The translations under genes and the position numbers were made by a program. This document shows, in pieces, positions 38,812-51,782 of a stretch of DNA of 64,000 bases. The stretch spans positions 12,648,001-12,712,000 of the forward strand of contig NC_063153.1 of the NCBI RefSeq assembly GCF_020921035.1, written 5' to 3'. Below the pieces are notes generated by a model that saw only the letters and a list, made by a program, of their open reading frames with translations, was not told the DNA's origin and searched no databases. Origin of the DNA: Rhodamnia argentea. Its lineage: Eukaryota > Streptophyta > Magnoliopsida > Myrtales > Myrtaceae. The first letter of the stretch is position 1. Each line of letters begins with the position of its first letter.

Positions 38812-39180
38812 GGTTAAATGACGCAAATGGTCCTTGAATTTTGGCCAAAGATGCAACGCGACCCTTGAACTTTCAATTCGTCCAACGTGGTCCCCGAATT
38901 TTTGGAACATGTTCAACTTAGTCACCTTGAACTATAAGAAAGTATCTAATGTCGTCCCCGAGTTTGAATTAATGAAATGACTACATTGAATATCTTCATA
39001 TAATTCATGGACTAAGTTGGACATGTTCCAAAAGTTCATAGACCATACCGATCAAATTAAAAATTCATGAATCATATTGCACAACGAGCTAACGTTCGGG
39101 GACCATATTGATCAAATTAAAAGTTTAGGGATCACATCGCATATCGAGTTAAAATTCAAGTACCATTTGTGTCGTTATCC
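38812..39180. mobile_element. Hairpin-like MITE upstream of sucrose synthase
   Basis: The left edge GGTTAAATGACGCAAATGG and the reverse complement of the right edge, GGATAACGACACAAATGG, are inverted copies, and the arms continue (GGTCCCCGAA on both). Flanks AAGGAAA and AAAGAAA may be a decayed target duplication. It ends about 260 bp before the distal TATA box. Confidence 0.6.
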
Positions 39181-39441
39181 AAAGAAATGGACGACGGCGA
39201 ATTAATGAGATTATTTAATTTGGAAAAGTGAAGAGGTGGTTTTCTGATGGGAACGCTGAAACTACAGGAAGGTGAAGGCAGTAATGATGGTGAAATTTTG
39301 CTTTTAATAATCATTTATGAAATTAATGCGGAGCCTTTGTTTCTCCAAAGCCCAAGCATAAACAATCAAACATGTTGCGCTCTCTCTCTCGAGATCTCGA
39401 AGACGGTGGGAGGACGGAGGCGAGCCTCTTTGCTTTTGGGT

Positions 39442-39612
39442 TATAAAAGGGCCTTCCTCATTCCCCATTTTCTCCATCCTCCGTTCATTTCCTCCGTTTC
39501 CCCTTCCGTTCTTTGCGTTTAAGCCCCGTTTCCCTGCGTTTCGTCCGGCGGCGCCTCTCGAAGATCTCCTCCTCGTTTCGGATCTCCTCCCTCTTCCGGC
39601 GCGCGTTCGAAG
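39442..39612 (+). promoter_or_regulatory. Distal sucrose synthase promoter and first leader exon (candidate)
   Basis: TATAAAAG at 39442-39449 is followed by a pyrimidine-rich leader and a donor GAAG|GTAAAA at 39612/39613. If used with the acceptor before the ATG (TGTGCAG ending at 41957), the leader intron would be about 2.35 kb. Confidence 0.45.
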
Positions 39613-40802
39613 GTAAAAAATTCTCTGTCGCCTGAGCTCGCCGATCTTGGAATATTTCGAGCGAACGCAAGTGTCTGGACACGTGCTCCACGACCAAATT
39701 AGGCGGGGAGAAAAAAATGGGTCGCTTTTGACCTGCTGAGCGAGTTCATGATGGATTTGTTCGCGACGCTCCGGTCGCGCATGATCGCGCGTTTTGGATC
39801 GGTGTTTTCTTTTGCTTGATGACGAAGTTTCTACTCACTCCTTAGAGGCCAAAATTAGCGTAACCATGCGAATCGAAGCTTCCTCACATGGGATATCTAG
39901 TTTTGCTAAACGACGTTCGCTCTGCCTCCTTAAGCCATGCCCCGACCAAGCCGAAACTTCTGAAAAATACTAGGTTAGTGGATAATTTAATTTCCTCTTG
40001 CGGTTTGCATCGCGTGCGCAGAGCATATTCTCGAAAGATCCGTAGCGACTCCCCCTTTATCTTTATTTTTAATCCAAGAAGGATAAAATGGGAATTTTGT
40101 TTTTAAAAAGGAAAAGAAAAGGGTAGTGAAAATTTTCTTTAACGTGCTCGATTTAATTCAACGGAAATTACAAGGCAAATCCGATGGAGGATAACGTCAA
40201 AAGTCTTCTCCCGGGCTTTCACGACCGTTGAACCCCACCAGGGGGCAAAAGAGGGAGGGGCCCACCGTTAGTGTGTGCCGCACCCTGTCCCTACCAAGAA
40301 ACACCAATCAAGGGCTGAGATTAAGCAGGCCATTTAGCACCTTTTTATTTTTATTTTATATATTCTTTCTATCGTTAGGTTGCTTGACGACCGAGAACGG
40401 TGTTAGGGCTGGGCGGACACGGCAAGAAAATTTCCCACTTTAGCGAAAGTACAGAATCATTTGCCCTCCCGAGCATACAAATATCTCATTAATTTTAGGA
40501 GTAACGCCCGTGAATTAATCGAGATCTTTTGACGGCCGGCGTTTTATGATATTGCGATACGAAAACGACACAAGATAAAAAAGAGAGGATATTTTGAATT
40601 TAATATCACCCGTCGAGACTTTTATTCCATATTTGATATGAAATATAATTTGATCGATCGTAAAAGGCAAATTCGACCGGTGATTTCCAAAGAATGATCT
40701 TCGATAAAGAAGCGATCTTTCTATAACTTGTCGGTAAGATCACATAAGATTGAAGCGCCCTTTTCTCTTCCCACATGAAATCTCCCTTCTCTCTTCTAAT
40801 GT

Positions 40803-40804
<2 letters not shown>

Positions 40805-40833
<29 letters not shown>
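40805..40833 (+). repeat. CT microsatellite upstream of sucrose synthase
   Basis: 29 bp of uninterrupted CT repeat, 207 bp before the proximal TATA box. CT/GA tracts are potential sites for plant GAGA-binding (BPC) factors. Confidence 0.85.
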
Positions 40834-40836
<3 letters not shown>

Positions 40837-41039
40837 CCAAATCTCCATTTGGACATGAATTGTTCTTTGGGACTACGTTCGGACATGAAGTGTTTTCTTG
40901 GGCAGGGGTTCAGGGGTTAAGGGAGGAAGGTAGACCTCTGTTCCTTGTCTTAATTTCCGAATTCCTCTTTTTATTTATTTATTTATTTCCTACCTCAATT
41001 TTCTCGTTAGTTTCTTTATTTATTGTCGCGCTGTTTTCC

Positions 41040-41047
41040 TATAAATA
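41040..41047 (+). promoter_or_regulatory. Proximal sucrose synthase TATA box (candidate)
   Basis: TATAAATA 941 bp before the ATG, followed at about 25-35 bp by CTCGACCAAAGCACTCC, a plausible start region. A donor-like CGG|GTATTT at about 41117 with the acceptor at 41957 would give a leader intron of about 0.84 kb, similar to leader introns known in other SUS genes. A TTC microsatellite (41174-41224) lies in that intron. Confidence 0.45.
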
Positions 41048-41987
41048 TGTACGAGTTCGGCTCGACCAAAGCACTCCTCTGCGTTCTCTGTTGCGTTCAC
41101 TACCCTTTTTGTTTCCGGGTATTTTCTCTTTCTTTCGATCGCTTTCTCTGTTGTGAAGTTGGTGATCTGTTCGTCTTCTTCTTCGTCTTCTTCTTCTTCT
41201 TCTTCTTCCTTTTCTTCTTCTTCTCGGTTAGCAAGTTCTTCGAGGGTCATCGCATTTCGAGTGTTCATGCTTCTCTGACTTGTCCGTCGAGGGTCTCTGT
41301 TTCGCGTCGTCTTAGTCCCAAAAACCCTGCAAATCATTCGCGTTACACAAGCAAAACTCATTTTGAACTGCCCTTTTTCGTTTTCTTTTTCGTGTTGTGC
41401 TGGTGCGACAGAATTCTTCTCGGTCAAAACATGAAACTCTGCGCAAATTCTTGGACTTTCCAGGCAGTTTCCTCTCTCTATCTCTCCGTCGAAAACATTT
41501 TCTTGCGTAAGAGAGAAGATAATCCTTGTGCCTTATGAACATAAAATACAGGGGCTCGGCTAGATCTGCTTATTTCATGTAGTTGCCAAGTTAGAGGCAA
41601 GGGCTACAAGCTTCAAAGCTTGTGATCTCCAGATCTTTCTGGCTTTCAAGCTTCTTTCAAGGGTCCTAAACAATTAATAATGCAAGAAAGTTTTGCCCCC
41701 GGTAGTATTCCACTGAGACCATCACCTATTCGTGCATCAGCAGACCTATTTGTTCAACAACATTCAGAAATTTTATATTTCGTACGTCTGGAGTTGGTAA
41801 GGTTTGAAAAACCTGGCCACTCTAGAGAAGATCGATTTTTCCAAGGATCTGACTTTTCTTCTCTCTCATTCTTGAGATTATCCAAAACCCCTTTATTAAT
41901 GGAACTCGGGTTACGCTTCTAACAGACAGCGTGTTTCACTTTGGTGCGTTTGTGCAGTTTTTTTTTTTCTGAGAGAAGAATTTAGCC

Positions 41988-44900
41988 ATGGCCGACCGTG
42001 TGTTGACTCGAAGCCACAGCCTTCGCGAGCGTTTGGATGAGACCCTCTCTGCTCACCGCAACGATATTGTGGCCTTCCTGTCAAGGTAAAAGCAATATGT
42101 TCTAGGATTCATCTTCAAGCAGAACATCTTGATGGGGGGTTTTAGCCATGAAGTTGGTGAAAGTGAGCTTCAGAAAATGTTTTGATCCTTTTTGTTTTTC
42201 ATGTTAAAGGGTTGAAGCCAAGGGCAAGGGCATCTTGCAGCGCCACGAAATTTTTGCTGAGTTTGAGGCGATCTCTGAGGAGAGCAGAGCAAAGCTTCTT
42301 GATGGGGCTTTCGGTGAAGTCCTCAAATCCACTCAGGTGTCATGATCTTCTCGATGCCAATGTTTTTCGGCTCTTTACGCTCTTGAAATCTACTCCTCTA
42401 TGGTTATAGTGGGTTGATTTTGCTTTTCTTTGACCTTCGTCGGTTTGAATTCTTAAGGAATTTCTTTTTCTGTAAAATTTCGGGTTTAGGAAGCAATAGT
42501 GTCGCCTCCATGGGTTGCTCTGGCTGTTCGTCCAAGGCCAGGTGTGTGGGAATACATCCGTGTGAACGTCCATGCGCTTGTTCTTGAGCAATTGGAGGTT
42601 GCTGAGTATCTGCACTTCAAAGAAGAGCTTGTTGATGGAAGGTCAGAATCTTCATTGTCTATTTGCTTTTCCCTTCTTTTTCTTGGTGATCACAGAATTC
42701 TGGGACATTTCTTTTTTTTTGGGTGTTAAGGAGAGTTATTTGTCTTGTGTTTCAGCTTGAATGGTAACTTCGTGCTTGAGCTTGACTTTGAGCCATTCAC
42801 TGCCTCTTTTCCGCGGCCAACTCTTTCCAAATCTATCGGCAATGGCGTCGAGTTTCTCAATCGCCATCTCTCCGCCAAGCTCTTCCATGACAAGGAAAGC
42901 TTGCACCCTCTGCTTGAATTCCTCCAAGTCCACTGCTACAAGGGGAAGGTATGTAAAACTGTCGATGATTCTCATTCATTCGGCATCCTAAAAATGAATT
43001 TCAAGTTTACAAAGTGAGATTTCTGAGGACTGGATGCCAATTTAGAGTGCTGAATGTGTTGCGCATTGGAAAAACATTTGCGATCTGTTTATGGCTCATG
43101 AAAAATTGGGTGATTCTGCAGAACATGATGGTGAATGCCAGGATCCAGAATGTGTTTTCACTCCAACATGTCCTGAGGAAGGCGGAGGAGTATCTGACCG
43201 CCCTCAAACCCGAGACCCCGTACTCCCAGTTCGAGCACAAGTTCCAGGAGATCGGGCTGGAGCGGGGGTGGGGTGACACGGCTCAGCGCGTCCTCGTGAT
43301 GATCCAGCTCCTGTTGGATCTCCTTGAGGCTCCCGACCCGTGCACTCTTGAGAAGTTCTTGGATAGGATTCCGATGGTCTTCAACGTCGTGATCATGTCT
43401 CCCCATGGGTACTTTGCTCAGGACAATGTCCTAGGTTATCCAGATACCGGTGGCCAGGTACTTGTGTTATTTCGAGTTAGCATCTCTTGATTTCGAGGAA
43501 ATACACGTGTTGTAATTTTCCTCTTACCTTGTTCATTTGCAATAATTCTGTCTGTTTAGGTTGTTTACATCCTTGATCAAGTTCGTGCCCTAGAGGAAGA
43601 AATGCTTATGCGCATTAAGCAACAAGGACTGGATATTACTCCTCGGATTCTCATTGTAAGTTTCACGAGCTTTATGTTGCGACTTTAATGCAGTGCTTAG
43701 ATGAATTATCCAGCTTTGGATGCTTATTGTGTCGACTGGCTTCCTAGATCACTCGGCTTCTCCCAGATGCGGTTGGAACCACCTGCGGCCAGCGCCTCGA
43801 GAAAGTTTTCGGGACTGAGCACTCCCACATTCTTCGCGTCCCCTTCAGGAACGAGAAGGGGGTCGTCCGCAAGTGGATTTCCCGGTTCGAGGTGTGGCCC
43901 TATTTGGAAAGATACACTGAGGTATTGACCAATTCAATCATATACTTCCGGTCATCTTACCTGTTGAATTTAGTTAGTTTCTGGTTTGAGACTCTAATGG
44001 TTTCTGTTTGGTAATTTTCATCAGGATGTCGCGAATGAACTCGCTGGAGAGTTGCAGGGCAAGCCCGATCTGATCATCGGAAACTACAGCGATGGAAACA
44101 TTGTTGCTTCCTTGTTGGCCCATAAATTAGGTGTTACACAGGTTTGTTCTCGTTTACATGATCTTGTTTCTTGTAGCAACTGATGCTAAATTTCTAATCT
44201 TTTACTTCTTTCTACAGTGTACCATAGCTCATGCCCTTGAGAAGACAAAGTACCCAGAGTCAGACATATACTGGAAGAAATTCGAGGAGAAGTACCACTT
44301 CTCTTGCCAGTTCACTGCCGATCTCATCGCCATGAACCACACTGACTTCATCATCACCAGCACCTTCCAAGAAATTGCTGGAAGGTGATTCAACTCGATT
44401 GTTCATCTCAAATTCGATCTCTTGAAGTTTCCTCAAGAGTCCTAATATTTCCTTGTCTCTCATTCAGCAAGGATACAGTGGGGCAGTATGAGAGTCACAT
44501 GAACTTCACTCTTCCTGGACTCTACCGAGTTGTCCACGGGATTGACGTCTTCGACCCGAAGTTCAACATTGTCTCACCAGGGGCCGACATGAGCATCTAT
44601 TTCAACTACACTGACGAGAAGCGTCGGTTGAAGTCGTTCCACCCTGAGATCGAGGAACTCCTCTTCAGCAATGTTGAGAACAAGGAACACTTGTGAGTGT
44701 TTTGGTCCTTCCTTCGTACCCAACTTAAACCTTGTCCTGGCATATGTTATGGCATTCTTGGGAATTGAAGTTCACTTTTGTTAAATAACATTGTCTCTTA
44801 CGTTAAACAGATGCGTGTTGAAAGATAAGAAAAAGCCCATTATTTTCACCATGGCGAGGCTGGACCGTGTCAAGAACTTGTCAGGGCTTGTCGAGTGGTA

Positions 44901-45760
44901 TGGCAAGAACTCCAAGTTGAGGGAACTGGCCAACTTGGTCGTGGTCGGAGGCGACAGGAGGAAGGATTCAAAGGACTTGGAAGAGCAGGCCGAGATGAAG
45001 AAAATGTATGACCTCATCGAGAAGTACAAGCTGAATGGCCAGTTCAGGTGGATTTCCTCCCAGATGAATCGGGTGAGGAATGGAGAGCTCTACCGCTTCA
45101 TCTGCGACACGAAGGGAGTCTTTGTTCAACCGGCTATTTATGAAGCTTTCGGGTTGACTGTGGTTGAGGCCATGACTTGTGGATTGCCGACCTTTGCCAC
45201 TTGCAATGGTGGGCCGGCTGAGATCATTGTGCATGGCAAATCGGGCTTCCACATTGATCCTTACCATGGTGACCAGGCGGCTGAGCTGCTTGTAGAGTTC
45301 TTCGAGAAGTGCAAGATCGACCAGAGCTACTGGGACGAAATCTCAAAGGGTGCCATGCAGAGAATTGAAGAGAAGTAAGCATATAAAACATGGATTACCA
45401 AATTTAAATGATGTTCATATTTCGGGAATCAATCTTTCTAATCTAATTCACTTCTTTGGCTATTGATAAGGTATACATGGAAAATATACTCTGAGAGGCT
45501 GTTGAACCTGACTGCTGTGTATGGCTTCTGGAAGCATGTGTCTAACCTTGATAGGCGTGAGAGCCGCCGCTACCTCGAAATGTTCTATGCCCTCAAATAT
45601 CGCCCGCTGGTAAGTTCCTGCTTGAACCTGATCCGGTTCCGCATTCTTCATTCAATTGGTGCCTCCTTCCTCGGCATATGGAGTATTTTCTCGCAATCAA
45701 CTCATGCCGTGTTGTTGCTCTGTCTCGCAGGCTCAGTCGGTTCCCCCCGCTGTCGAGTAA
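41988..45760 (+). CDS. SUS1: Sucrose synthase
   Basis: Thirteen coding exons: 41988-42085, 42210-42336, 42490-42641, 42756-42948, 43122-43457, 43560-43655, 43748-43921, 44025-44141, 44218-44384, 44468-44692, 44811-45374, 45471-45609 and 45731-45760 (TAA). All phases close, giving 805 aa, a typical SUS1-class length. The enzyme converts sucrose and UDP to UDP-glucose and fructose, supplying cellulose and other sinks from cytosol and plasma membrane. Residues 1-18 include [11 protein letters not shown] with Ser11 in the position of the known CDPK phospho-site. The GT-B catalytic half shows [24 protein letters not shown] (about 576-584), and the EX7E motif EAFGLTVVE (about 673-681) of family GT4. 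The C-terminus is [12 protein letters not shown]. It is very close, as remembered, to Eucalyptus xylem SUS1, with a few differences ([15 protein letters not shown]). No disabling change seen. Confidence 0.98.
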
Positions 45761-46260
45761 ACAAAGAGACGGCAGATTGTTATCGGAAGGCGGAAGCATC
45801 GGACTTTTGGAGTTTTCAAGGAATAAACATTTTCCAATTGTTTGAATTTGTGATTGCCAAGAGCAAGCTCTTTCATTTCCCTTTTTGTTGCTCCTTTTTT
45901 TTTCTCTTTGTTTTCATTCTGAGAATGTTTGCATTTCGGGTTTTGAACCAAGCAATTCAGTGGAAGGTTCATTTTCTTTTCACCTTGTCGATTCCACTCC
46001 ATGTTTCATCCTTCATTGTTCACCTAACACTGTCTGTCCGGCATGGTCCGGTGATCTGTTTGTTCAAGACGGTCATGCGTACCTAACAATCCAACTTGAT
46101 ATAACTGCTAGCGACATGCGAGCTGTTGTGGATCAGTCCCACAACTTCAAACTATGCTTCAACCAACAAAATGTGGAGACAGCTTTTGATTGTATGATGA
46201 ATGGCACACGTTCTCGTCCGACCTTCATGTGATTTGGTCTTTAATCCTTCGTGAGATCAG
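45761..46260 (+). other. Sucrose synthase 3' UTR (approximate)
   Basis: T-rich, non-repetitive sequence directly after the stop. The end point is not determined. The long ORFs crossing it are open by chance and overlap the last exons in other frames. Confidence 0.5.
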
Positions 46261-49200
46261 GTAAAAGATGGGCACCAATGTCGGCAACTGTGCGACTAAA
46301 ATGCGAGATAAAGACAAGCCTTGTGCTTCGGCTGCTTTCTCATGGCCCACAGGCACATCATCACAACAATCTTTTCGCCGAACTTGTAACGAATCTCACG
46401 TTTAAAAATGCTCGGAGATGCGCACAATCCAAGCAAATAGATCAGGTTTCTTATTCTTTTGGCACAGAATGGTCACTAGTTCAAAACTCGAACTGAGTTG
46501 AGACGGATCGAGTATGCAGGGTTGGTTTATGCAGTTCCAGTTCTGCCGAGACACCACCAACTGAGAGAAGTTTAAAATCAAGATCACGGTTCTATATCTA
46601 ATTACTTCCCTACTTGCTACAAGCATTCTTGAACGTTTCAGACCACTGACCTTAGTCTGCCTGTCCCAATCCAACCCAAGCCACTTGATGGGCAGGGACA
46701 AGCAATGTTTTGTTTTAACCCTCTGTTTCCCCTGATTCCAGTAGTGTTCTTAACGGCAGATTCCCCAGCTACGTTACAATACAGGAGCAGCTCTCGCTGA
46801 TAGCTGAAGACGAAGAGAAGGGGTCAAATTGGCACCTACAGACATTGGAATGGATGGTGGTTGGAGCTCTGGGGGTGAGCTCATGGGATGGAAGTAAGAA
46901 TGAAAATTGTTGGTTGCCGAAGGAAAGATGCCAACTGTAATCCTGATGTGCTGTGCTTCTGTACCTTTCTCTTCTGCTGCTGCTGCTGCTTCTTCATGTC
47001 CTCTAACTTCCCTTCTCATCACCCATTCAATTTGTGAGCCCACCTCATCACATTATTCAAAGTTTTCCAACGTGTCTCCAGCCATGTAATCCGTCATCTT
47101 TTCTGACATCTGCGGAAAGATTGGACCTACTTGTGCTGTGACCATGGCAGCGAGTTATTGGATTGATTTGGACAGGACAAATTTCCAATCTGTCATGTGT
47201 CCCGCATGCCACAACCATGTGCCATGCAACTGTTTTACTTGATGATTGCCCCAGATGTCATCCCAGTCTGATTAATTATTAAAGAGCAGAGCTTCCTTAA
47301 GAGTTTTATCAACGTGGATAATGAGGATTTATGGGACCGTTAATTCGTCTATATCGCAAATTCTCGTGATAAGACTCCCATAAAAGAAATCAAAGATAAT
47401 TCGAAACGTGGTCCCTAAAGCGAGGTCGTTTCATGTAGCATGAAAAGATGAAACAACATTCGCAAGGTGTTCGGCTATTCAGCAAGTATTCCCACAATTC
47501 GGACAGTTTCCTAAGTGTTTCGCAGCAACTGTTAAGGAAAATGTTCCGCCCGGGATCAAATTGCCGTAAGTTCAAAGCAGATATTTACCGAAACACACAA
47601 ATGCAACAGTTTTTTTTTATGAAACTGCGACGCCGCACAATTACAGTTCGGTAATGGCTATACCGAGCGGCTGAAAAAAGCTGGACCTTTCAAGTTCAAC
47701 CATAACTACATGGACCTTATTAGGTAAGGATCCAAGGACCACTCTTCATCAATGGATTGCTCCGGGTGGGGGCCTAAGATACCAACAAAAAAGAAGAAGA
47801 AGAAGAAGGAAAGACAGCTTTGGACCCGAGTAAAGTCCTTAAATTGCTTCATCTGAACTCTGGGATGTAAAATTCAGGATTATTCTCTGGGATGAAGGGA
47901 AGAAAAATATTTTCTCTCAACTTAGGAAGGTGGTAGTGAGGAAGGTAGACTCCACATCATATTTGGATGGCTACTGTCAGGTAAGGTCGTATAGTAATGT
48001 CCCGTGCCTGGAATAAATCATCGGAGCTTTGACTCTTGTGTCATCGACTTGGGCTTCGCACAGTGTGTTTAAACCGACTTGTTAGCGACGTATCCCCGAT
48101 TCAAATACACCGTGCGATCTCGAGAGAAAGGCCATTTACAGTTTAAATCTGCTTACTACATATGTTACTACATATGTCCAGTGTAGTAACCTGTCATTTT
48201 TCATTCCTCACGTCACCTGAAATGTCATCTCAATGGAAGAGACGATGCCCATCTTTTCTTTTGTAAAGACCGCAAAGTTCAGCCGATGATGTTACTAAAA
48301 AAAGAAACGACAGGGTTTAGGAACTTTTGGCCATCATTTCTGCTCAACAAATTAATTTTTGATCAGAAATTAATTTTTTTTTTTACTTATGAGCATAAGT
48401 TAATTTTTTTACTTCAATCGATTTTTCCATTTTTGGAGAGAAACAAATTATTTTAGTTTTTTCAAGTGGCTTAAAAAAAAGTGACTTTAAAACTACTTCC
48501 GGAGCAAAAAAAAAAAAAAAAGCTCCGAAAGTATAAATATGAAATTGCTTAATTAAACGGATTTCTGCTTCCGAAGCATTTTTAAAATAGAAATTCTACT
48601 TCAAAAGTATTGTCGTGCACGTCCTGAAGTGCAAAATGGAGCCGTTTCTTCTGCTGAAAATCCCATTCCAAATGACACGTTGGATTCGCGTCTCCCGGCC
48701 AAAAGAATAGCGACTATGGCTGGCCGAAATCGAAACAAACTCAAAAGACGAGGGCCTTTCTGTGGTAAAATTGAAAAGATGAGGACTCTTTGCGAAAACC
48801 CGAGGAAAGTTTCAAACTTTTTGGGGAGACCATCCCCATTTGATTATGGAGAGGTTTTCCCACGCGAGAAACCTGTTTCCTTTTTCGACCTGTCCGCTCG
48901 TTTCGAAAACTTTCGTTTTCAAAACGGTTCGGATTTGATGAAATGTTGGGAAATCGCTAGAGTTATTAGATTGGCTAGGTTTGTTTCGCTCGACGTGAAT
49001 AATTTTGAAAATATTTTTCTAAAAATCATAGTTTATGTAGCTCACAAAAATGAACCCATCGTTTTCTGGAATATTTAGACATAAAATTGTTGTCAATAGT
49101 TAAAATACATTCGATTCGCCAGTTATTTCACGTAGTATAAATAATTATTTTAAAAATTATTTTTTTAAAAATTATTTATCTTTCGCGAAATAAAGAAATT

Positions 49201-51782
49201 TTTGACGTAGTTTTCTAACTCTGTCGATATAAAAATAAAGATTCGACCCCGAAAAAAAATATGGAAATAAAGAGAAAAAGTAGGAAAAGGGACTTATTGG
49301 GCTTGGTTTCAGGCTTAAACATTGTTCATTCTCAAGAGCAAGTAGAGCCCAAAAGTTTCTGGCCCTTTAGTTCTCTCTCCCTTTATTGAAGGCTCTCTAT
49401 TCGAAACATATTTTCCTAATTTTAATCATTCTTATCAATTAGAAAAATGGGCCGAAAAAACATGGCACCGTCGAATATAAAAAATTTATTAAAAATTATT
49501 TACGTTAGCGCTAGCGGTGCCACGTAGGATGGCCGACGTCCATGTTAGCGATTTCCATCTAATATAACCGAATCGGCAAAAGGTAAAAATGTTTAAGACT
49601 GAATTGAAAAATTTAAAATGATAAGGACTAGACCCCGGTAACCTTCGTAACCAGAGCGTCACAACAACATCCAAAGGCAACCTTTGGATTCTTAAGTTGG
49701 GGGCCAGGTGAGCCAGAAGTCGATTACACTTTGGAATTGATCAAACTCTGTGGTCATAAAGGACTACGAGATGCCTCTCCTTTAGGTCTTTCAGCTAGAA
49801 GATCAACCATTGATGGATCAAATGGATTCGGATAAGCTACTCAATTCCTTTTCTTAAACGTCTTCCATCCCGCTTTATACTTTCAGACCGAAAATTTTAG
49901 ATCTCTAATCGAATTGTGACATCTCTTAAAGTAAGTTTGCCCTAGTTGAAGTACACATGGAGTGCTAAAGGTTTACGGCTTTTTCGATAATTTTCTTTAA
50001 GTTGATCTACTACATACTAAGCTACTGAGCTGCGGTGCGACACGTGTCAAGTACCCAATGAGACGACCTAGGCCCAAAATCAAAATTATTGTGTCCCTTA
50101 ATCACATGGGTTTGTTGCCCAGTAGCTGTCTAATAAGAAATAGAAATTCTCCCTCGAATCGGCGTAATTTCGCCGACAAACAGAACGTCAATTAATTGAT
50201 TATTGACTAATATCATATGTTTCATAATGTTTGCTCTGAAACATATTGGGCACTAGCCATATGATGACAAGACAAAGCCTATGACAATTGTTTGGGAACT
50301 GTTGAACATCGTACCAAAGATTCCTTTGTCGATTTCTTTCCTTTGAATGAATTTACTAAACAGATATAATTAAATGCTACGTCTTAAAGAGGGGGTTGTA
50401 GATAGCGCAATATGGTATTCTCTTCTTAATGCATATAGATACAAATAGTCTAACCAAAGGGCCAGTGCGGTACCAATCAAAAAGACACTTGTCTTGTTGT
50501 TATGGGACGATGAAATCGATTTTTGAAATTTATTCAGATTGTCAAAAAAAAAAAAAGGTACTGTTAATAATCCTGCAGGTTCTTTTAATGGTTGGAAAAA
50601 AGAGGGATTCTAGCTGTAAGATATCTAATTAAACCGTCATTGGAATTGATATCTCATTTAAAGAGAAATATATCAAATATTTGGAGTTTTTCTTTTTTTT
50701 TTTTTTTGTAGGAAGAGTTATGCGGCGTAAAACAAAATAAAATAGTATGGGGCATACTATATTTTATTTTTCAGCCCTTAACTAGAAATAATAAATAAAA
50801 AGCAAAAAGGAAGGCCATTTAATTTCGGCATGGCATATGTCTGTGTCGAGCCATTGCTTGCAGAGATTTTTCGAGATAGACTTGGTCGGCATGATTCAAG
50901 CTTGCTAACCCGAGCGATGTATTGACCGTTTTAAGCCCGCGAAAGCACGTGCCGAGCTGGTTTCCGCTTCTGCCCCGATGGTTGCCTCCGCCGTCTCAAG
51001 GTCATGGAAGGTCACCGGCTAGCCGAGCTTGGCTTCGCCACCTCTAATTTTGCTCGGAAGGTAGAAATGAGTATTTCGGAGCGCCTTTGTTTACGAAATA
51101 AACAATTGCAATTCGTGCGCACATTATGCACATGCTAGTGATGGTTGTACTTATTTTCGGGATGACTATCAAGCTCCTAGTTTCGTGCTATATAAACATG
51201 AAAAAAAAAAATTGAAAAAATAAATATAATTAAGTTCTAAAACTTACAATAAGAGCACTTAAGTCCTAAAAATTACAAAAAGTGCAATCAAGTCTTAAAA
51301 TTTGTCAAATTAGTAGTCAAATCATTCCGTTAACTACGTCCAATTTGGCTATAGGAAAATGCTAATGTGACCATTTTTTTTCCCTCTCTTATGTGGCTAG
51401 AATGAGAAGAATAAGATTAAAACGACTTCGGCTTGATTCAATCATAATTTTTTAATCTAAATACTTCTTCGATTAGATAAAAAAAAAAAGAGAAGGAAAT
51501 CAAGTTGGATGGAGTTAACGAAAGGATTTGATGCACCAATTTGACAAGTTTTTAGACTTAATTACATTTTTTAAAATAAATTTTAGGACTCAATTGCACC
51601 TTCGTGACAAGTTTTAAAATTTTCAGTGCACTTATCCCAATAAATGAACAATAAGTAAGATAAGGTAGGGGCAAATATATGTTAGAGGCTTGTATGTATA
51701 TATGATACTTTATATAATCAAGTCCAAACAATTTCATATACAATATTCACTTTTGAAAATAACATATCCTTTATGAGTGTGG
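46261..51782. other. Intergenic, no supported gene
   Basis: Includes an AAG microsatellite (47790-47808), a poly-A/T-rich stretch (48340-48520), a MITE-family fragment at 49440-49650 (GCCACGTAGGATGGCCGACG), and a hairpin-like fragment at 51230-51640 whose right end matches the 32.1-kb element. The 149-codon frame at 48629-49078 was considered and not accepted. Confidence 0.5.

Noticed and set aside
41023..41538. 171-codon + and 135-codon - frames
   Set aside because: Both pass through the TTC microsatellite (poly-Phe or poly-Glu) in the sucrose synthase leader region. Typical repeat-driven open frames.
46774..47089. 89-codon - frame with an Ala run, preceded by MAGDTLENFE and a stop
   Set aside because: A possible broken small gene, but the only notable feature is a GCA repeat and I recognise no family.
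48629..49078. 149-codon + frame
   Set aside because: Starts at GTG, first ATG at 48716. No family resemblance, no TATA or leader signals, and it lies in AT-rich repeat-like DNA with words such as GAAAACTTTCGTTTTC. It is the longest unexplained frame in the gap but not good enough to call.
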